Positions 16,557 to 25,519 of a stretch of 64,000 bases of DNA are shown here, piece by piece; positions within the stretch are counted from its first letter, which is position 1, and each line of letters begins with the position of its first letter. The notes under the pieces were generated by a model. That model ran no database searches. It had not been told where the DNA came from and saw nothing but the letters and a program-made list of their open reading frames with translations. Location of the stretch: assembly GCA_036496585.1 (NCBI GenBank), contig DASXLB010000060.1, positions 1 through 64,000 on the forward strand, read 5' to 3'. The translations under genes were made by a program, and so were the position numbers. This stretch comes from Vicinamibacterales bacterium. Lineage in GTDB: Bacteria > Acidobacteriota > Vicinamibacteria > Vicinamibacterales > 2-12-FULL-66-21.

Positions 16557-17456
16557 CTAAGATGAACGCTGGATGAATGCGGTGTCCGCAATGCCGGCGA
16601 TGCCGGGCATCCGCAACGCGAATACGCCGCCGGCCTGCGGGGCGCCGGATAGCTCTTCCGCCGTGTGCTGCTGCCGCGATGACGTCACGAAGATCGTCGC
16701 GAGCTGAGCCCCGCCAAACGCCGGGCACGTCGGGTTCTTCGTCGGAATCTCGAGCACGCGATCAACGCGCCCGTCGGGCGTGAACCGCCGGACGACGGCG
16801 CCGCCCCACGCGGAGCTCCACAGGCAGCCGTCGGCATCGACGATGGCGCCGTCGGGATGTCCTTCGCCAGGACCGAGCGTCGCGAACGCGCGGATGTTGG
16901 TCACCCGCGCGCTGTCGGCGTCGTAGTCGCCGCAGCGGATCACGCCAGTCGGCGTGTCTGTGAAGTAGAGTGCGCGGCCGTCGGGGCTGAAGGCCAGGCT
17001 GTTCGAGACGGCGCAGTGCGGAAGATCGTCGAGGCGGCGCAGGCCGTGCGCCGACGAATACTGATAGAAGCTCGCGATCGTCTGGCGCGGCTTCTGTTCG
17101 TCCAACGTGCCGAACACGACGTTGCCGACACGATCGGCGCGTCCGTCGTTGGCACGCGTGGTCGCGAGATCGGCTTCGACGTCGACGAGCTTCGTCGCGG
17201 CCAGTGCGCCGCCCAAGCCTGGGACGGCCATGTAGAGCGCCTTCGCGCCGCCGAGCAACAGCCGCCCGCCCGTCGCAACCGCGATGAAACCGACGCGATC
17301 CGGGGGCGTGAACCGCTCGGTCCCTTCCGACAAAGGATCGAAGCGCCAGATGGCGCGGCCGTCGATGTCGGTCCACCACAGGCACCGGGCTCCCGGATCC
17401 CACACCGGACCTTCACCGAGCTCGCATCGCGCGTCCACCACCAGCTCTGCTCGCAT
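16557..17456 (-). CDS. SMP-30/gluconolactonase-family sugar lactonase
   Basis: The protein has 299 residues from the ATG at 17456. It matches the SMP-30 six-bladed propeller: the metal-site Glu is in CELGEGPVWD near the N-terminus, and other family landmarks are LWWTDIDG, NDGRADRVGNVVFGT, SNSLAFSPDGRALYFTDT and the C-terminal PDGAIVDADGCLWSSAWGG. These enzymes hydrolyse aldonolactones with a divalent metal. The start lies only 2 bases after the stop of the D-xylonate dehydratase gene, so a D-xylono- or L-arabinonolactonase role is likely. This specificity is inferred from context. No transport signal is seen; it should be cytoplasmic. Confidence 0.88.
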   Translation of the reverse strand: MRAELVVDARCELGEGPVWDPGARCLWWTDIDGRAIWRFDPLSEGTERFTPPDRVGFIAVATGGRLLLGGAKALYMAVPGLGGALAATKLVDVEADLATTRANDGRADRVGNVVFGTLDEQKPRQTIASFYQYSSAHGLRRLDDLPHCAVSNSLAFSPDGRALYFTDTPTGVIRCGDYDADSARVTNIRAFATLGPGEGHPDGAIVDADGCLWSSAWGGAVVRRFTPDGRVDRVLEIPTKNPTCPAFGGAQLATIFVTSSRQQHTAEELSGAPQAGGVFALRMPGIAGIADTAFIQRSS

Positions 17457-17458
17457 CG

Positions 17459-19396
17459 TCAGCTCCCCGCTTCCGGCTTCCGGCGGCCAGCGTCCAGCGT
17501 TCTTAGAATGGCGTCGACATCGTAGACAGCGCCGCCCCACGTGCCGCCGCTGACGTCCTGCAGCGCGGCCCACAGCCGGGTGTGATCGGGCAGGCGTGGA
17601 TCGGGAGCGAGGTCCGGGTGCGGCAGACGCGCGGCCAGGTCGTCGCCGCCGACGTAGTTCAGGGTGCCGGTGAGCGCGTTGCGGTCGACGACGATCTCGA
17701 CGGGATCGCCGTCGCGGAGCCGGCCGAGCGGACCGCCGGCGAGCGCCTCGGGCGAGACGTGCCCGATACAGGCGCCGGTCGACACGCCGCTGAACCGCGC
17801 GTCGGTAACGACGGCGACGTGCTTGCCGTGCGGCAGGTACTTGAGCGCGCCGGTCAGCTGATAGGTCTCTTCCATCCCGGCCCCCATCGGACCGCGGCCC
17901 ATCAGCACCAGCACGTCGCCCGCCGCGATGCGCCTTTCCTTGATCGCGGCGATGGCCGCGGGCTCGGTGACGAAGACCTTGGCGGGCCCGGTCATCCGGA
18001 AGACGCCGTCGGCGCCAACCACCGAGGGATCGATGGCGGTGCTCTTGATCACCGAGCCCTGCGGCGCGAGGTTACCGTGCGGGAAGCAGATCGTGGAGAC
18101 CATACCTCGCCGCTTCGCCACGTCCGGCGACGCGATCACGTCATCCGGATCGACGCCGTCGCGCTCGCGGAGCAGCGCACGAAGCCGATGGCGCCGCGCG
18201 GAATCCTCCCAGGCGTCGAGCTGCGCGTCGAGCGTGCCGCCGCCGGCGGTCGTCACGCCGGTATCGAGCAGCTGCGCGCGCCGCAGGTGCAGCATCACCT
18301 CCGGCACACCGCCGGCCATGAACACCTGCACGGTCGGATGATTGCGGGGTCCGTTAGGGAGCGCGTCGACGAGCCGCGGCACCAGGCGGTTGACCTCGCT
18401 CCAGTCGCGCGCGCTCGGCCGCGTCAACCCGGCGGCGTGCGCGATCGCCGGCACGTGCAGCAACAGGTTGGTGGAGCCTCCGAACGCCGCGTGGGTGATC
18501 ATCGCGTTTCTCAGGGCGCGATCGGTCAGGATGCTCCTCGTCGCAAGTCCGCGCCGCTCGAGCGCCTGCAACGCCAGCGCCGAACGGCGCGCCATGTCGA
18601 GCCAGATCGGCTGACCCGAGGGGGCGAGCGCGGTGTGGCCGAGCGACAGGCCGAGGGCTTCGCCGACGACCTGCGACGTCGCGGCAGTGCCGAGAAACTG
18701 GCAGCCGCCGCCTGGAGACGCGCAGGTACGGCATCCGAGATCGGCGGCGGCTTCGAGCGTCAGCTCGCCGTGCGCGTAACGCGCGCCGATCGACTGGATG
18801 CGCGCGGCGTCTTCCCCGTTGGCCGGTGGCAGCGTGACGCCGCCGGGCACGAGTACCGTGGCCAGATCGCGCGCCGCGGCCAGCGCCATCATCATCGCCG
18901 GCAAGCCCTTGTCGCAGGTCGCGATGCCGAGCACGCCGCGCCCGGTCGGCAGCGATCGAATCAGCCGGCCGAAGATCATCGCGGCGTCGTTCCGGAAAGG
19001 CAGGCTGTCGAACATCGCCGCCGTGCCCTGCGACCGTCCGTCGCAGGGATCGGTGCAGGCGCCGGCGAACGGCACGGCACCGCCGGCCTTCAGCGTCTTC
19101 GCCGCTTCCTCGACGAGCAGGCCGACTTCCCAATGGCCGGTGTGGTAGCCGAGCGCGATCGGCGTACCGTCGGGCGCGCGCACGCCGCCATGCGTCGAGA
19201 GAATCAGGAAATCGCCGCCGCCCAGCGCCGCCGGATTCCACCCCATCCCGGCGTTCTGGCTCCAGCCAAACAAATCGCCCGAGGGGCGCGTCAGCAGCAT
19301 CTCCGGCGTGAACGGCAGCGAGCCGGAGGGACCCTCCGCCTGGCTCGCCACGTCGAGCAACGAGGGATCTGCGCTATCGAACGGGTTCTCGGGCAT
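17459..19396 (-). CDS. yjhG: D-xylonate dehydratase, YjhG/YagF type (IlvD/Edd family)
   Basis: The ATG at 19396 gives 645 residues, close to the E. coli YjhG length; the open frame further upstream shows no similarity. The N-terminus contains the YjhG phrase [20 protein letters not shown]. Iron-sulfur cluster cysteines of the IlvD/Edd family lie in TDPCDGR, ATCDKG and a [11 protein letters not shown] segment. The C-terminus has [25 protein letters not shown]. The enzyme removes water from D-xylonate to give 2-keto-3-deoxy-xylonate. With the lactonase gene directly downstream it forms the middle of an oxidative pentose pathway (Weimberg or Dahms). The dehydrogenase and later steps are not in the window. 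Confidence 0.92.
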   Translation of the reverse strand: MPENPFDSADPSLLDVASQAEGPSGSLPFTPEMLLTRPSGDLFGWSQNAGMGWNPAALGGGDFLILSTHGGVRAPDGTPIALGYHTGHWEVGLLVEEAAKTLKAGGAVPFAGACTDPCDGRSQGTAAMFDSLPFRNDAAMIFGRLIRSLPTGRGVLGIATCDKGLPAMMMALAAARDLATVLVPGGVTLPPANGEDAARIQSIGARYAHGELTLEAAADLGCRTCASPGGGCQFLGTAATSQVVGEALGLSLGHTALAPSGQPIWLDMARRSALALQALERRGLATRSILTDRALRNAMITHAAFGGSTNLLLHVPAIAHAAGLTRPSARDWSEVNRLVPRLVDALPNGPRNHPTVQVFMAGGVPEVMLHLRRAQLLDTGVTTAGGGTLDAQLDAWEDSARRHRLRALLRERDGVDPDDVIASPDVAKRRGMVSTICFPHGNLAPQGSVIKSTAIDPSVVGADGVFRMTGPAKVFVTEPAAIAAIKERRIAAGDVLVLMGRGPMGAGMEETYQLTGALKYLPHGKHVAVVTDARFSGVSTGACIGHVSPEALAGGPLGRLRDGDPVEIVVDRNALTGTLNYVGGDDLAARLPHPDLAPDPRLPDHTRLWAALQDVSGGTWGGAVYDVDAILRTLDAGRRKPEAGS

Positions 19397-19524
19397 GCGG
19401 CAGCGGTTCGAGCGAGCGTACCACTCGTCGAGCCGGCGCGGAACGCATTCCTGACAGCGGTTCGCCGCCCGGACGACCGGTCGAGACGAAACCGTGACGA
19501 CCTCAACGCGGCCGTCCTCTCCCC

Positions 19525-19559
19525 TTGACAATCTACAAGAGACCGGTCTACGCTCTTGT
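19525..19559 (+). promoter_or_regulatory. padR promoter with embedded inverted-repeat operator
   Basis: A consensus -35 TTGACA lies at 19525-19530 and a -10 TACGCT at 19549-19554, 18 bases apart. Within it ACAAGAG (19535-19541) and CTCTTGT (19553-19559) form a perfect 7-bp inverted repeat with an 11-base centre. This position would block RNA polymerase, so it is the likely operator for the PadR protein encoded just downstream. Confidence 0.65.
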
Positions 19560-19583
19560 CGATAAACGACAGGAACACGCGAC

Positions 19584-19925
19584 GTGGGGGGACGGATGGC
19601 GCCGAAGTCGGACCTGCTGCAGGGAACCCTGGATCTGCTCATTCTTCGCACGCTCTCGGAAGGGACGATGCACGGGTGGGGAATCTCGCAACGCATCCAG
19701 CAGCTGTCGCGGGACGTGCTGCAGGTGAACCAGGGATCGCTCTATCCCGCGCTGCACCGGCTCGAGCAGCAGGGGCTGATCGAGGCGGAGTGGGGCAACT
19801 CGGAAAACAACCGGCAGGCCAAGTTCTACCAGCTGACGCGCGACGGGCGGAAGCAGCTCGCGGAAGAGACGAAGAGCTGGGAGCGTCTCTCGACCGCGGT
19901 CGCGCGCGTACTTGCCGGACTGTGA
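19584..19925 (+). CDS. PadR-family transcriptional regulator
   Basis: The protein has 113 residues from the GTG at 19584, which has AGGA at good distance; the in-frame ATG at 19596 is an alternative. The winged-helix domain shows the PadR phrases [41 protein letters not shown] and FYQLTRDG. It is the short form of the family, without the long C-terminal dimer domain. It is followed after 41 bases by an ADOP permease gene, an arrangement that recurs in Acidobacteria. It probably represses this two-gene unit and itself through the inverted repeat in its promoter. The effector is unknown. Confidence 0.92.
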   Translation: MGGRMAPKSDLLQGTLDLLILRTLSEGTMHGWGISQRIQQLSRDVLQVNQGSLYPALHRLEQQGLIEAEWGNSENNRQAKFYQLTRDGRKQLAEETKSWERLSTAVARVLAGL

Positions 19926-19966
19926 TGTCCGCCTGACCCACGGCAGGACATCTGGAGGCGCCGCAA

Positions 19967-22672
19967 ATGATCCGCAATCTGGCCGTCCGACTGGGATCGC
20001 TGTTCGGACGCGAACAGCAGGAGCGCGAGCTCGACGCCGAGCTCCGCTACCACATCGACATGCTCACCGAGCAGCACGTGCAGCGGGGCATGCCGCGCGA
20101 GCTGGCCCGCCGCGAAGCGATGCGCCTCTTCGGTCCGATCGAGACGGTGAAAGACGACGTTCGCGACACCTGGCTGTCGCGCTTCCTCGAGGTTGCCGCG
20201 CAGGATGTGCGCTACGGGTTGCGCAGCCTGCGCCGCAGCCCGGGCCTCTCGTTGGTCGTCATCCTGACGATGGCGCTCGGCATCGGCGCCAACACCGCAA
20301 TCTTCAGCGTCGTCAACGGCGTGCTGCTGCGCCCGCTGCCCTACAAGGGCGGCGAGCGGCTGGTCGAACTGCACCAGGGGGCGGGGGATCCAACCGACCC
20401 GGCCAACGACCTCGGCTTCTCGGTGAAGGACATCGCCGACTACCGCCTGTCGCGCTCGTTCAGCGACGTGGTCGAGTTCCACAGCATGCTCTTCACGCTG
20501 CTCGGGCGAGCCGAGCCGCTGCGCGTCTCGACCGGCGTCGTCTCAGCCAACTATTTCGACGTCCTCGGCGTCCAGGCGTTGCACGGGCGGACGTTCGTCG
20601 AGGCGGACGATCGGCCCGGCGCGCCGGCGGTGCTGGTGCTGACCTACGACTCGTGGGTCCGGCAGTTCGACGAGGACCCGCTGATCGTCGGCAAGGTGTT
20701 CCGGCTGAACGACCGGCCGCACACCGTGGTCGGCGTGCTCCCGCCGGTGCCGCTCTACAACCCGCAGGGGAGCGCCGCCGTGGACGTCTTCATGCCGACG
20801 TCGGCCTGTCCATTCCGTTCGCGCCAGAGCTTCGTCGACAGCCGCTCGGCTCGGATGATGAGCGTGGTCGCGCGGGTGCGCCCCGAGGCGACGCTGCTGA
20901 AGTCGGCGGCGGATCTCGACATCACGGCCGCCCGGCTCACGAAGGACTACCCGAAGGACTATCCCCAGCGCGACTTCCGCGCCGTCGGCCTGCCGCTGAA
21001 GGACGAGATGATCGACAGCTTCAAGCCGACGCTGTGGACGCTGCTCGGCACGGCCGGTTTCGTGCTGCTGATCGTCTGCGCCTCGATCGCCAACCTGCTG
21101 CTCGCACGCATGGCGCGGCGCGAGCAGGAGCTGTCGGTGCGCGCCGCGCTCGGGGCGACCCGCGCCCGTCTTCTGCGGCAGCTGCTGACCGAAAGCCTGC
21201 TGCTCGCCTTCGCCGGCGGTCTGATCGGGCTCGGACTCTCGGCCCTGGCGATGCGGCTCCTCGTGGCGTTCGCCGGACGCTTCACGCCGCGCGCCGGCGA
21301 GATCACGATTGATCTCACCGTCCTGGCGTTCACGTTCGGGCTGTCGGTGCTGACCGGGCTCGTCTTCGGCTCGATTCCGGCTTTTTCTCAGCGGATCAGC
21401 GCCGCACCGGCGCTCCGCGACGGCCGCCGGACGAGCCCGGCGGGCCAGCGGCTGCGGCGCGTGCTGATCGTCGCGCAGATCGGCGCCTCGTTCATGCTGC
21501 TCATCGCCGCCGGCCTGACGCTGCGCAGCCTGATGCAAGTGCAGAATCTCGATCCCGGCTTCCGCACCGAGCAGCTGCTCACCTTCAGCGCCGACATGGC
21601 CTTCGACCGTTTTCCGCTGACGCTCAAGGCCGCCGATCGCCGCGCCAAGCAGAGCGAATACTGGCGGGCGCTGGAGGAGCGGCTGCGGGCGCTGCCGGGA
21701 GTCGCCACGGTCGGCGCCGCCGGCACGTTCCCGCTCAACGAAGCGCCGCCGTTCAACGGCAGGATCGTGCGCGAGGCGCGTCCATTGCCGCCGGGCGTGC
21801 AGCCGCCGGCGATCAGCGTGCGCATCGCAACCCCCGGCTATTTCACTACCCTCGGACAGCCGCTGCTTGCCGGCCGCGTCTTCCGCGCCGCCGACAGCGC
21901 CGCCGGCCCGGAGGTGGCGATCGTCAACCGGACGGCAGCCAGGATGTACTGGCCCGGCGAAAATCCGGTCGGCACGCGCATCGACTCCGGCAACGACACA
22001 CTCATCACCATCGTCGGCGTCGTCGCCGACGTGCGGCAGCAGCTCGATCGCGCGCCGGGCGCCGAGGTCTATCTGCCGCTCTTCCAGTCGCCGCTGCTCC
22101 AGTCGACCTGGATCCTGAAGACCGATCTGCCGGCGCGCGAGCTGGAGCAGTCGATCCGCGCGGCGGCTCACGCCCACGACGCCGATCTGCCGGTCTCGAG
22201 TTTCCGCATGCTCGAGGACGTCCGCTCAACCACGCTGACGCCTCGGCGAGTCGTCGTCGCGCTGATCGGGATGTTCGGCTTGCTGGCACTGGTGATCACG
22301 GCAGCCGGCATCGCCGGCGTGGTGGCATTCTCGGTCAACCAGCGCACGCAGGAATTCGGGATCCGGATGGCGCTCGGGGCGCAACGCGGCGGCCTGCTCT
22401 CGCTGGTGTTGCGCGAAGGGCTGCTCCTCGTCGTGACCGGCCTGGGCCTCGGGGCGGCGGCCGCCGGCATCCTGACACGGTTCGTCGGACAGGTCCTCGT
22501 CACCGCGAACCCGCAGGCGAACGGCCCGCTGCTGGTCGGAATCCCGCCGACCGACATGGTCACCTATATCGGAGTCGGAGCGACGCTGATCCTGGTCGCA
22601 CTGGCGGCGTGCGCGCTGCCGGCGCGGCGCGCCGCGACGGTGGACCCAATGGTTGCGCTGCGCGCCCAGTAG
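19967..22672 (+). CDS. ADOP-family permease (MacB/FtsX type), full-length form
   Basis: The protein has 901 residues. Residues 1-80 form the charged helical domain typical of ADOP permeases (ELDAELRYHIDMLTEQ, REAMRLFG). A transmembrane helix near 93-115 carries the phrase TMALGIGANTAIFSVVNGVLLRPLPY. It is followed by a MacB-type extracytoplasmic core, a three-helix FtsX block from about 350, a second extracytoplasmic domain and a terminal FtsX block with QEFGIRMALGAQ and the C-terminal ARRAATVDPMVALRAQ. No ATPase domain is present. It is transcribed with PadR and is probably induced by the stress or compound that PadR senses. Direction of transport and substrate are unknown. Confidence 0.92.
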   Translation: MIRNLAVRLGSLFGREQQERELDAELRYHIDMLTEQHVQRGMPRELARREAMRLFGPIETVKDDVRDTWLSRFLEVAAQDVRYGLRSLRRSPGLSLVVILTMALGIGANTAIFSVVNGVLLRPLPYKGGERLVELHQGAGDPTDPANDLGFSVKDIADYRLSRSFSDVVEFHSMLFTLLGRAEPLRVSTGVVSANYFDVLGVQALHGRTFVEADDRPGAPAVLVLTYDSWVRQFDEDPLIVGKVFRLNDRPHTVVGVLPPVPLYNPQGSAAVDVFMPTSACPFRSRQSFVDSRSARMMSVVARVRPEATLLKSAADLDITAARLTKDYPKDYPQRDFRAVGLPLKDEMIDSFKPTLWTLLGTAGFVLLIVCASIANLLLARMARREQELSVRAALGATRARLLRQLLTESLLLAFAGGLIGLGLSALAMRLLVAFAGRFTPRAGEITIDLTVLAFTFGLSVLTGLVFGSIPAFSQRISAAPALRDGRRTSPAGQRLRRVLIVAQIGASFMLLIAAGLTLRSLMQVQNLDPGFRTEQLLTFSADMAFDRFPLTLKAADRRAKQSEYWRALEERLRALPGVATVGAAGTFPLNEAPPFNGRIVREARPLPPGVQPPAISVRIATPGYFTTLGQPLLAGRVFRAADSAAGPEVAIVNRTAARMYWPGENPVGTRIDSGNDTLITIVGVVADVRQQLDRAPGAEVYLPLFQSPLLQSTWILKTDLPARELEQSIRAAAHAHDADLPVSSFRMLEDVRSTTLTPRRVVVALIGMFGLLALVITAAGIAGVVAFSVNQRTQEFGIRMALGAQRGGLLSLVLREGLLLVVTGLGLGAAAAGILTRFVGQVLVTANPQANGPLLVGIPPTDMVTYIGVGATLILVALAACALPARRAATVDPMVALRAQ

Positions 22673-22715
22673 GCACGCCGGCGCTGGCATCCCGCTCGCA
22701 TAGTCCCGCGGCGGA

Positions 22716-24065
22716 ATGCCCGCTCGTGCTGTCGGTGCCGCCGTTCTCAGCGCCGTGTTCGCGACGGCGCTCGTGCGAGCTCAGCCGGCGCCGCGGCTGC
22801 CGGCGCTCCTTGACGGCGCCGGCGTGGCAGAGCTCGAACTCGAAGCGCCTCTGAAGCACCTGTTCGAAGCGGGCAGCGGAGACCAGGATGCAACCGTAAC
22901 CGGGACGCTCAGTTACGGGGATTCAGGCGGCGGCGACACGGTTGTCTTTCGCGATCTGGCCGTGTCGGTTCGCGGGCACACGAGCCGGCGCGAGACCGAG
23001 TGCACGTTCCCGAAGCTCAAGCTGAAGCTCCGGGGGGGCGGCAGCATCCGTATCGGCACACACTGCGGCGACGCCCCCGACAACCAGCTCTCCGCCAAGT
23101 ATGGCCGGCTCGCCAACGAGAAATCCCCGCTCCGCGAAGCGCTCGTCTACCGCATGCTGCAGGCGGCCGGCGTGCCCACAATGCGGACGCGTCCGGCGCG
23201 AATCACCTATCGCGACGACGTTGCCGGCCGGGCCCCGCTCACCCGCAACGCGCTGCTCATCGAGGACGACGGCGACGTAATGACACGGACGGGCGGCTCC
23301 GAGATCACGATGGAGCAGTTTGGCAACGTCGCCTCCCGCCATGCCGGCGCCGACGCCGGACTGATCGCCTTCGGCGAAGCGATGATCGGCAACTTCGACT
23401 GGTGCCTGAAGTACGCGGCGGACGACACCTATCGCTGCGACGATTCCAAGCCGCTCTGGAATCTCCTGGCGTTCGCCCGCGGCAACGGCACCGCTCTGGT
23501 GATGAAGGACTTCGATCTCGCCGGCGCGGTCGTCGGCCGTCACGCCTGGTTCGACACGGTGTGGAACCGGGGGTTCGTGCCGGCGAAGTCGCCGATCGAG
23601 ATCGAGGTCCTGAGCCAGGTGCAGCGCACGCGATCGCTGTTGCCCAGGGACGAGCTCGACGGGCTGCGGCGCCACTTCCTCGGGCGCCGACCGGAAATCG
23701 AGGCGGCGATCCGCGACGCGCCGGTGGACGAAGAAGGGCGCGGCCTGGCGCGCCGCTATGCCACGGACTTCTTCAGCGCCATCGACGACGACCGGGCGTT
23801 CTACCGGCCCGTCGTCGCGCAATCAGATGTCCAGATCTACGTCGACCCGCAGCGCGCGACGGAAGCGTGCGGCGTCAAAGACGTGATGCGTGCCGGCACG
23901 CCGGTGAACGAGCTTCGGCGCGCCGGTGCAATGAGCGAAGTGGTCGTACTCGACGCGATGTGGCGATGGGCGGAAAAGCGCGCCTGCCACAACGTGCAGA
24001 ACGGGCCTGTCTGGATCGCCACCGACGCGATCACGACCGACTACCCGGCGGCGAAGCGCCCCTGA
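22716..24065 (+). CDS. Secreted protein resembling CotH-type kinases
   Basis: The protein has 449 residues with a signal peptide ending near VRAQP. No family is certain, but the order of features resembles CotH-like atypical kinases: FPKLKLKL, then SPLREALVYRMLQAAGVP and a strand RPARITYRDD leading to LLIEDDGD, followed by NFDWCLKYAADD and the acidic motif MKDFDLAG. In CotH proteins equivalent segments bind ATP and Mg. At least five cysteines in the mature part could form disulfides. The C-terminal 100 residues end with a segment on NVQNGPVWIATDAI of unclear role. The gene lies 43 bases after the permease gene and may be read from the same transcript. Confidence 0.55.
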   Translation: MPARAVGAAVLSAVFATALVRAQPAPRLPALLDGAGVAELELEAPLKHLFEAGSGDQDATVTGTLSYGDSGGGDTVVFRDLAVSVRGHTSRRETECTFPKLKLKLRGGGSIRIGTHCGDAPDNQLSAKYGRLANEKSPLREALVYRMLQAAGVPTMRTRPARITYRDDVAGRAPLTRNALLIEDDGDVMTRTGGSEITMEQFGNVASRHAGADAGLIAFGEAMIGNFDWCLKYAADDTYRCDDSKPLWNLLAFARGNGTALVMKDFDLAGAVVGRHAWFDTVWNRGFVPAKSPIEIEVLSQVQRTRSLLPRDELDGLRRHFLGRRPEIEAAIRDAPVDEEGRGLARRYATDFFSAIDDDRAFYRPVVAQSDVQIYVDPQRATEACGVKDVMRAGTPVNELRRAGAMSEVVVLDAMWRWAEKRACHNVQNGPVWIATDAITTDYPAAKRP

Positions 24066-24106
24066 GGCAGGGCGCCGAACCGCTCCGGGTGCGCTGCCCG
24101 CGCCGC

Positions 24107-24661
24107 TCAGCCGCGCAGCAGCTCCAATTCCAGCAGGATCTTCACCTCGTCGCCGACCAGGACGCCGCCGGCCTCGAGCGCCTGGTTCCAGGTCAACCCG
24201 AAGTCGCTGCGCCGGACGGCTGCGGTGGCGCTGAACCCGCGGCGCTCGCCGCCCCACGGATCCTTGACGCTTCCGGCCCCGACCACGTCGAGTACGATCG
24301 GCCTGGTGACGCCGTGGATCGTCAGGTCGCCCGGCAACTTGAACGTCTCGGCGTGGCGATCGGCGATGCGCTGCGCGCTGAAGGTGATGCGCGGAAAGCG
24401 CTCGGCGTCGAAGAAGTCGGACGAGCGCAGGTGCTCGTCGCGCCTCGGCTCGCGGGTGTCGATCGAGGCGACGTCGATCGTGACGTCGACGCCGGCCGCG
24501 GCCGGGGTGCTGTCGTCGAGACGCACGGTGCCCTCGACTCCGGCGAAGCGGCCGCGCACCGTCGAAATCATGAGGTGTTTGACGGCGAACTCGACGTGGC
24601 TGTGCGCCGGGTCGATCTTCCAGGTGGACGTGACGGGAGTGGTGGCGGCGGCGGTGCTCAT
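24107..24661 (-). CDS. YceI-family lipocalin-like protein
   Basis: The ATG at 24661, preceded by GGAGGA, gives 184 residues. The YceI fold is clear from WKIDPAHSHVEFAVKHLMIS at the N-terminus, VDVTIDVASIDT, HLRSSDFFDAERFP and LTIHGVTRPIVLDV. The family is a beta-barrel that binds long polyisoprenoid or lipid molecules. Unlike E. coli YceI it has no signal peptide, so it is probably cytoplasmic. It is divergent from an HxlR-type regulator across a 105-base AT-rich region with an inverted repeat, which suggests control by that regulator. Confidence 0.9.
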   Translation of the reverse strand: MSTAAATTPVTSTWKIDPAHSHVEFAVKHLMISTVRGRFAGVEGTVRLDDSTPAAAGVDVTIDVASIDTREPRRDEHLRSSDFFDAERFPRITFSAQRIADRHAETFKLPGDLTIHGVTRPIVLDVVGAGSVKDPWGGERRGFSATAAVRRSDFGLTWNQALEAGGVLVGDEVKILLELELLRG

Positions 24662-24708
24662 CGTTCCTCCATGCTTACGCAATGTTCACAACTAATCAAC
24701 AGTTCCGT

Positions 24709-24727
24709 TACTATATTTTTGTAAGTA
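24709..24727. promoter_or_regulatory. Candidate HxlR operator
   Basis: TACT (24709-24712) and AGTA (24724-24727) form an inverted repeat with an 11-base AT-rich centre, with TTAC/GTAA also symmetric inside. It lies in the only strongly AT-rich stretch of this region, between the divergent yceI-like and hxlR-like genes. Confidence 0.4.
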
Positions 24728-24729
24728 GA

Positions 24730-24759
24730 TTGTGTCAAGTAGTTTCTTTCTGATAGACT
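24730..24759 (+). promoter_or_regulatory. hxlR promoter, leaderless type
   Basis: TTGTGT (24730-24735) and TAGACT (24754-24759) are separated by 18 bases. Seven bases after TAGACT the GTG start at 24767 begins, so the message is likely leaderless. Confidence 0.5.
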
Positions 24760-24766
24760 GTCGGCT

Positions 24767-25159
24767 GTGGGCGTGAAACCGCATCTCTGCGCAAAGTTTC
24801 ATCGGGCCGTCGAGCTCATCGGCGGCCGCTGGACGGGCGCGGTCATCCGTTTGCTTCTGACCGACCGGATGCGGTTCGCGGAGCTGCGCAGTTCCATCCC
24901 CGACATCAGCGACCGCATGCTCTCGGAGCGTCTGCGCGAGCTGGAAAGCGAGGGGATCGTGGCGCGCATTGTCGTCCCGGAGACGCCGGTCCGCGTCGAG
25001 TACCAGCTCACCGAGAAAGGACGCGCGCTCGAGCAGGCCCTGTGCGCGGTTGGCCGGTGGGCCGAGCGATGGGTCGATGCGCCCCCGGGCGGCGAGGACC
25101 ATGTGACGAAGGCGTCGCCGCGGCAGGCGGGTGCCGTCGCGTCGCGCGGCCGGCGGTAG
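24767..25159 (+). CDS. HxlR-family winged-helix regulator
   Basis: The protein has 130 residues from the first GTG (a second GTG at 24773 is in frame). It has the HxlR signature: HRAVELIGGRWTGAVIRLL, RFAELRSSIPDISDRMLSERLRELESEGI and RVEYQLTEKGRAL. An N-terminal cysteine (C8, or C6 from the second GTG) sits where redox-sensing members such as YodB have theirs, so it may respond to electrophiles or oxidants; this is inference. It is divergent from the yceI-like gene and followed by a truncated HAD-like frame. Confidence 0.88.
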   Translation: MGVKPHLCAKFHRAVELIGGRWTGAVIRLLLTDRMRFAELRSSIPDISDRMLSERLRELESEGIVARIVVPETPVRVEYQLTEKGRALEQALCAVGRWAERWVDAPPGGEDHVTKASPRQAGAVASRGRR

Positions 25160-25231
25160 AAAGGCCCAATTGACATTGGTGATTCGGCAGCCGGCATCGG
25201 TGCCGGGCCGTCCGGCGGCCGGCGAGGGCGA

Positions 25232-25441
25232 GCGGTCATCTTCGACCTTGACGGCACGCTCGTCGACACGGTCTACGGACACACGCTGGCGTGGCAGCGT
25301 GTCCTGCATGAAGCGGGACTCCACATAGAGGACCGGAAGATTCACACGGATGCGGATGCCCGACGGCGCCGGCTTCCCGGCGCCGTTCCGCGTATCGGGA
25401 TCCCGCGGAATTGTCCGCGTCGATCTACCCGCTCGGCGTGA
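25232..25441 (+). pseudogene. Truncated HAD-hydrolase fragment
   Basis: In this frame about 40 codons encode a typical haloacid dehalogenase N-terminus: AVIFDLDGTLVDT with the catalytic DxD motif, then HTLAWQRVLHEAG and EDRKIH. Similarity then stops and the frame runs through unrelated Arg/Pro-rich codons to a TGA at 25439. Motifs II-IV of the family and a credible start codon are missing. The stretch 25160-25519 therefore holds a degraded HAD gene and no intact gene. A deletion between this remnant and the following TolC gene is the simplest explanation. Confidence 0.7.
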
Positions 25442-25519
25442 CCCCAGCGAGCGAGCGACGCGAGACGGGGGTCCGGCGGGGCGAAGCCGCCAGGTGAGAA
25501 TGAAAGGACGTTTCGGACA

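Noticed and set aside
19397-19696. 100-residue N-terminal extension of the xylonate dehydratase
   Set aside because: It is Arg/Ser-rich, unlike YjhG, and overlaps the padR promoter.
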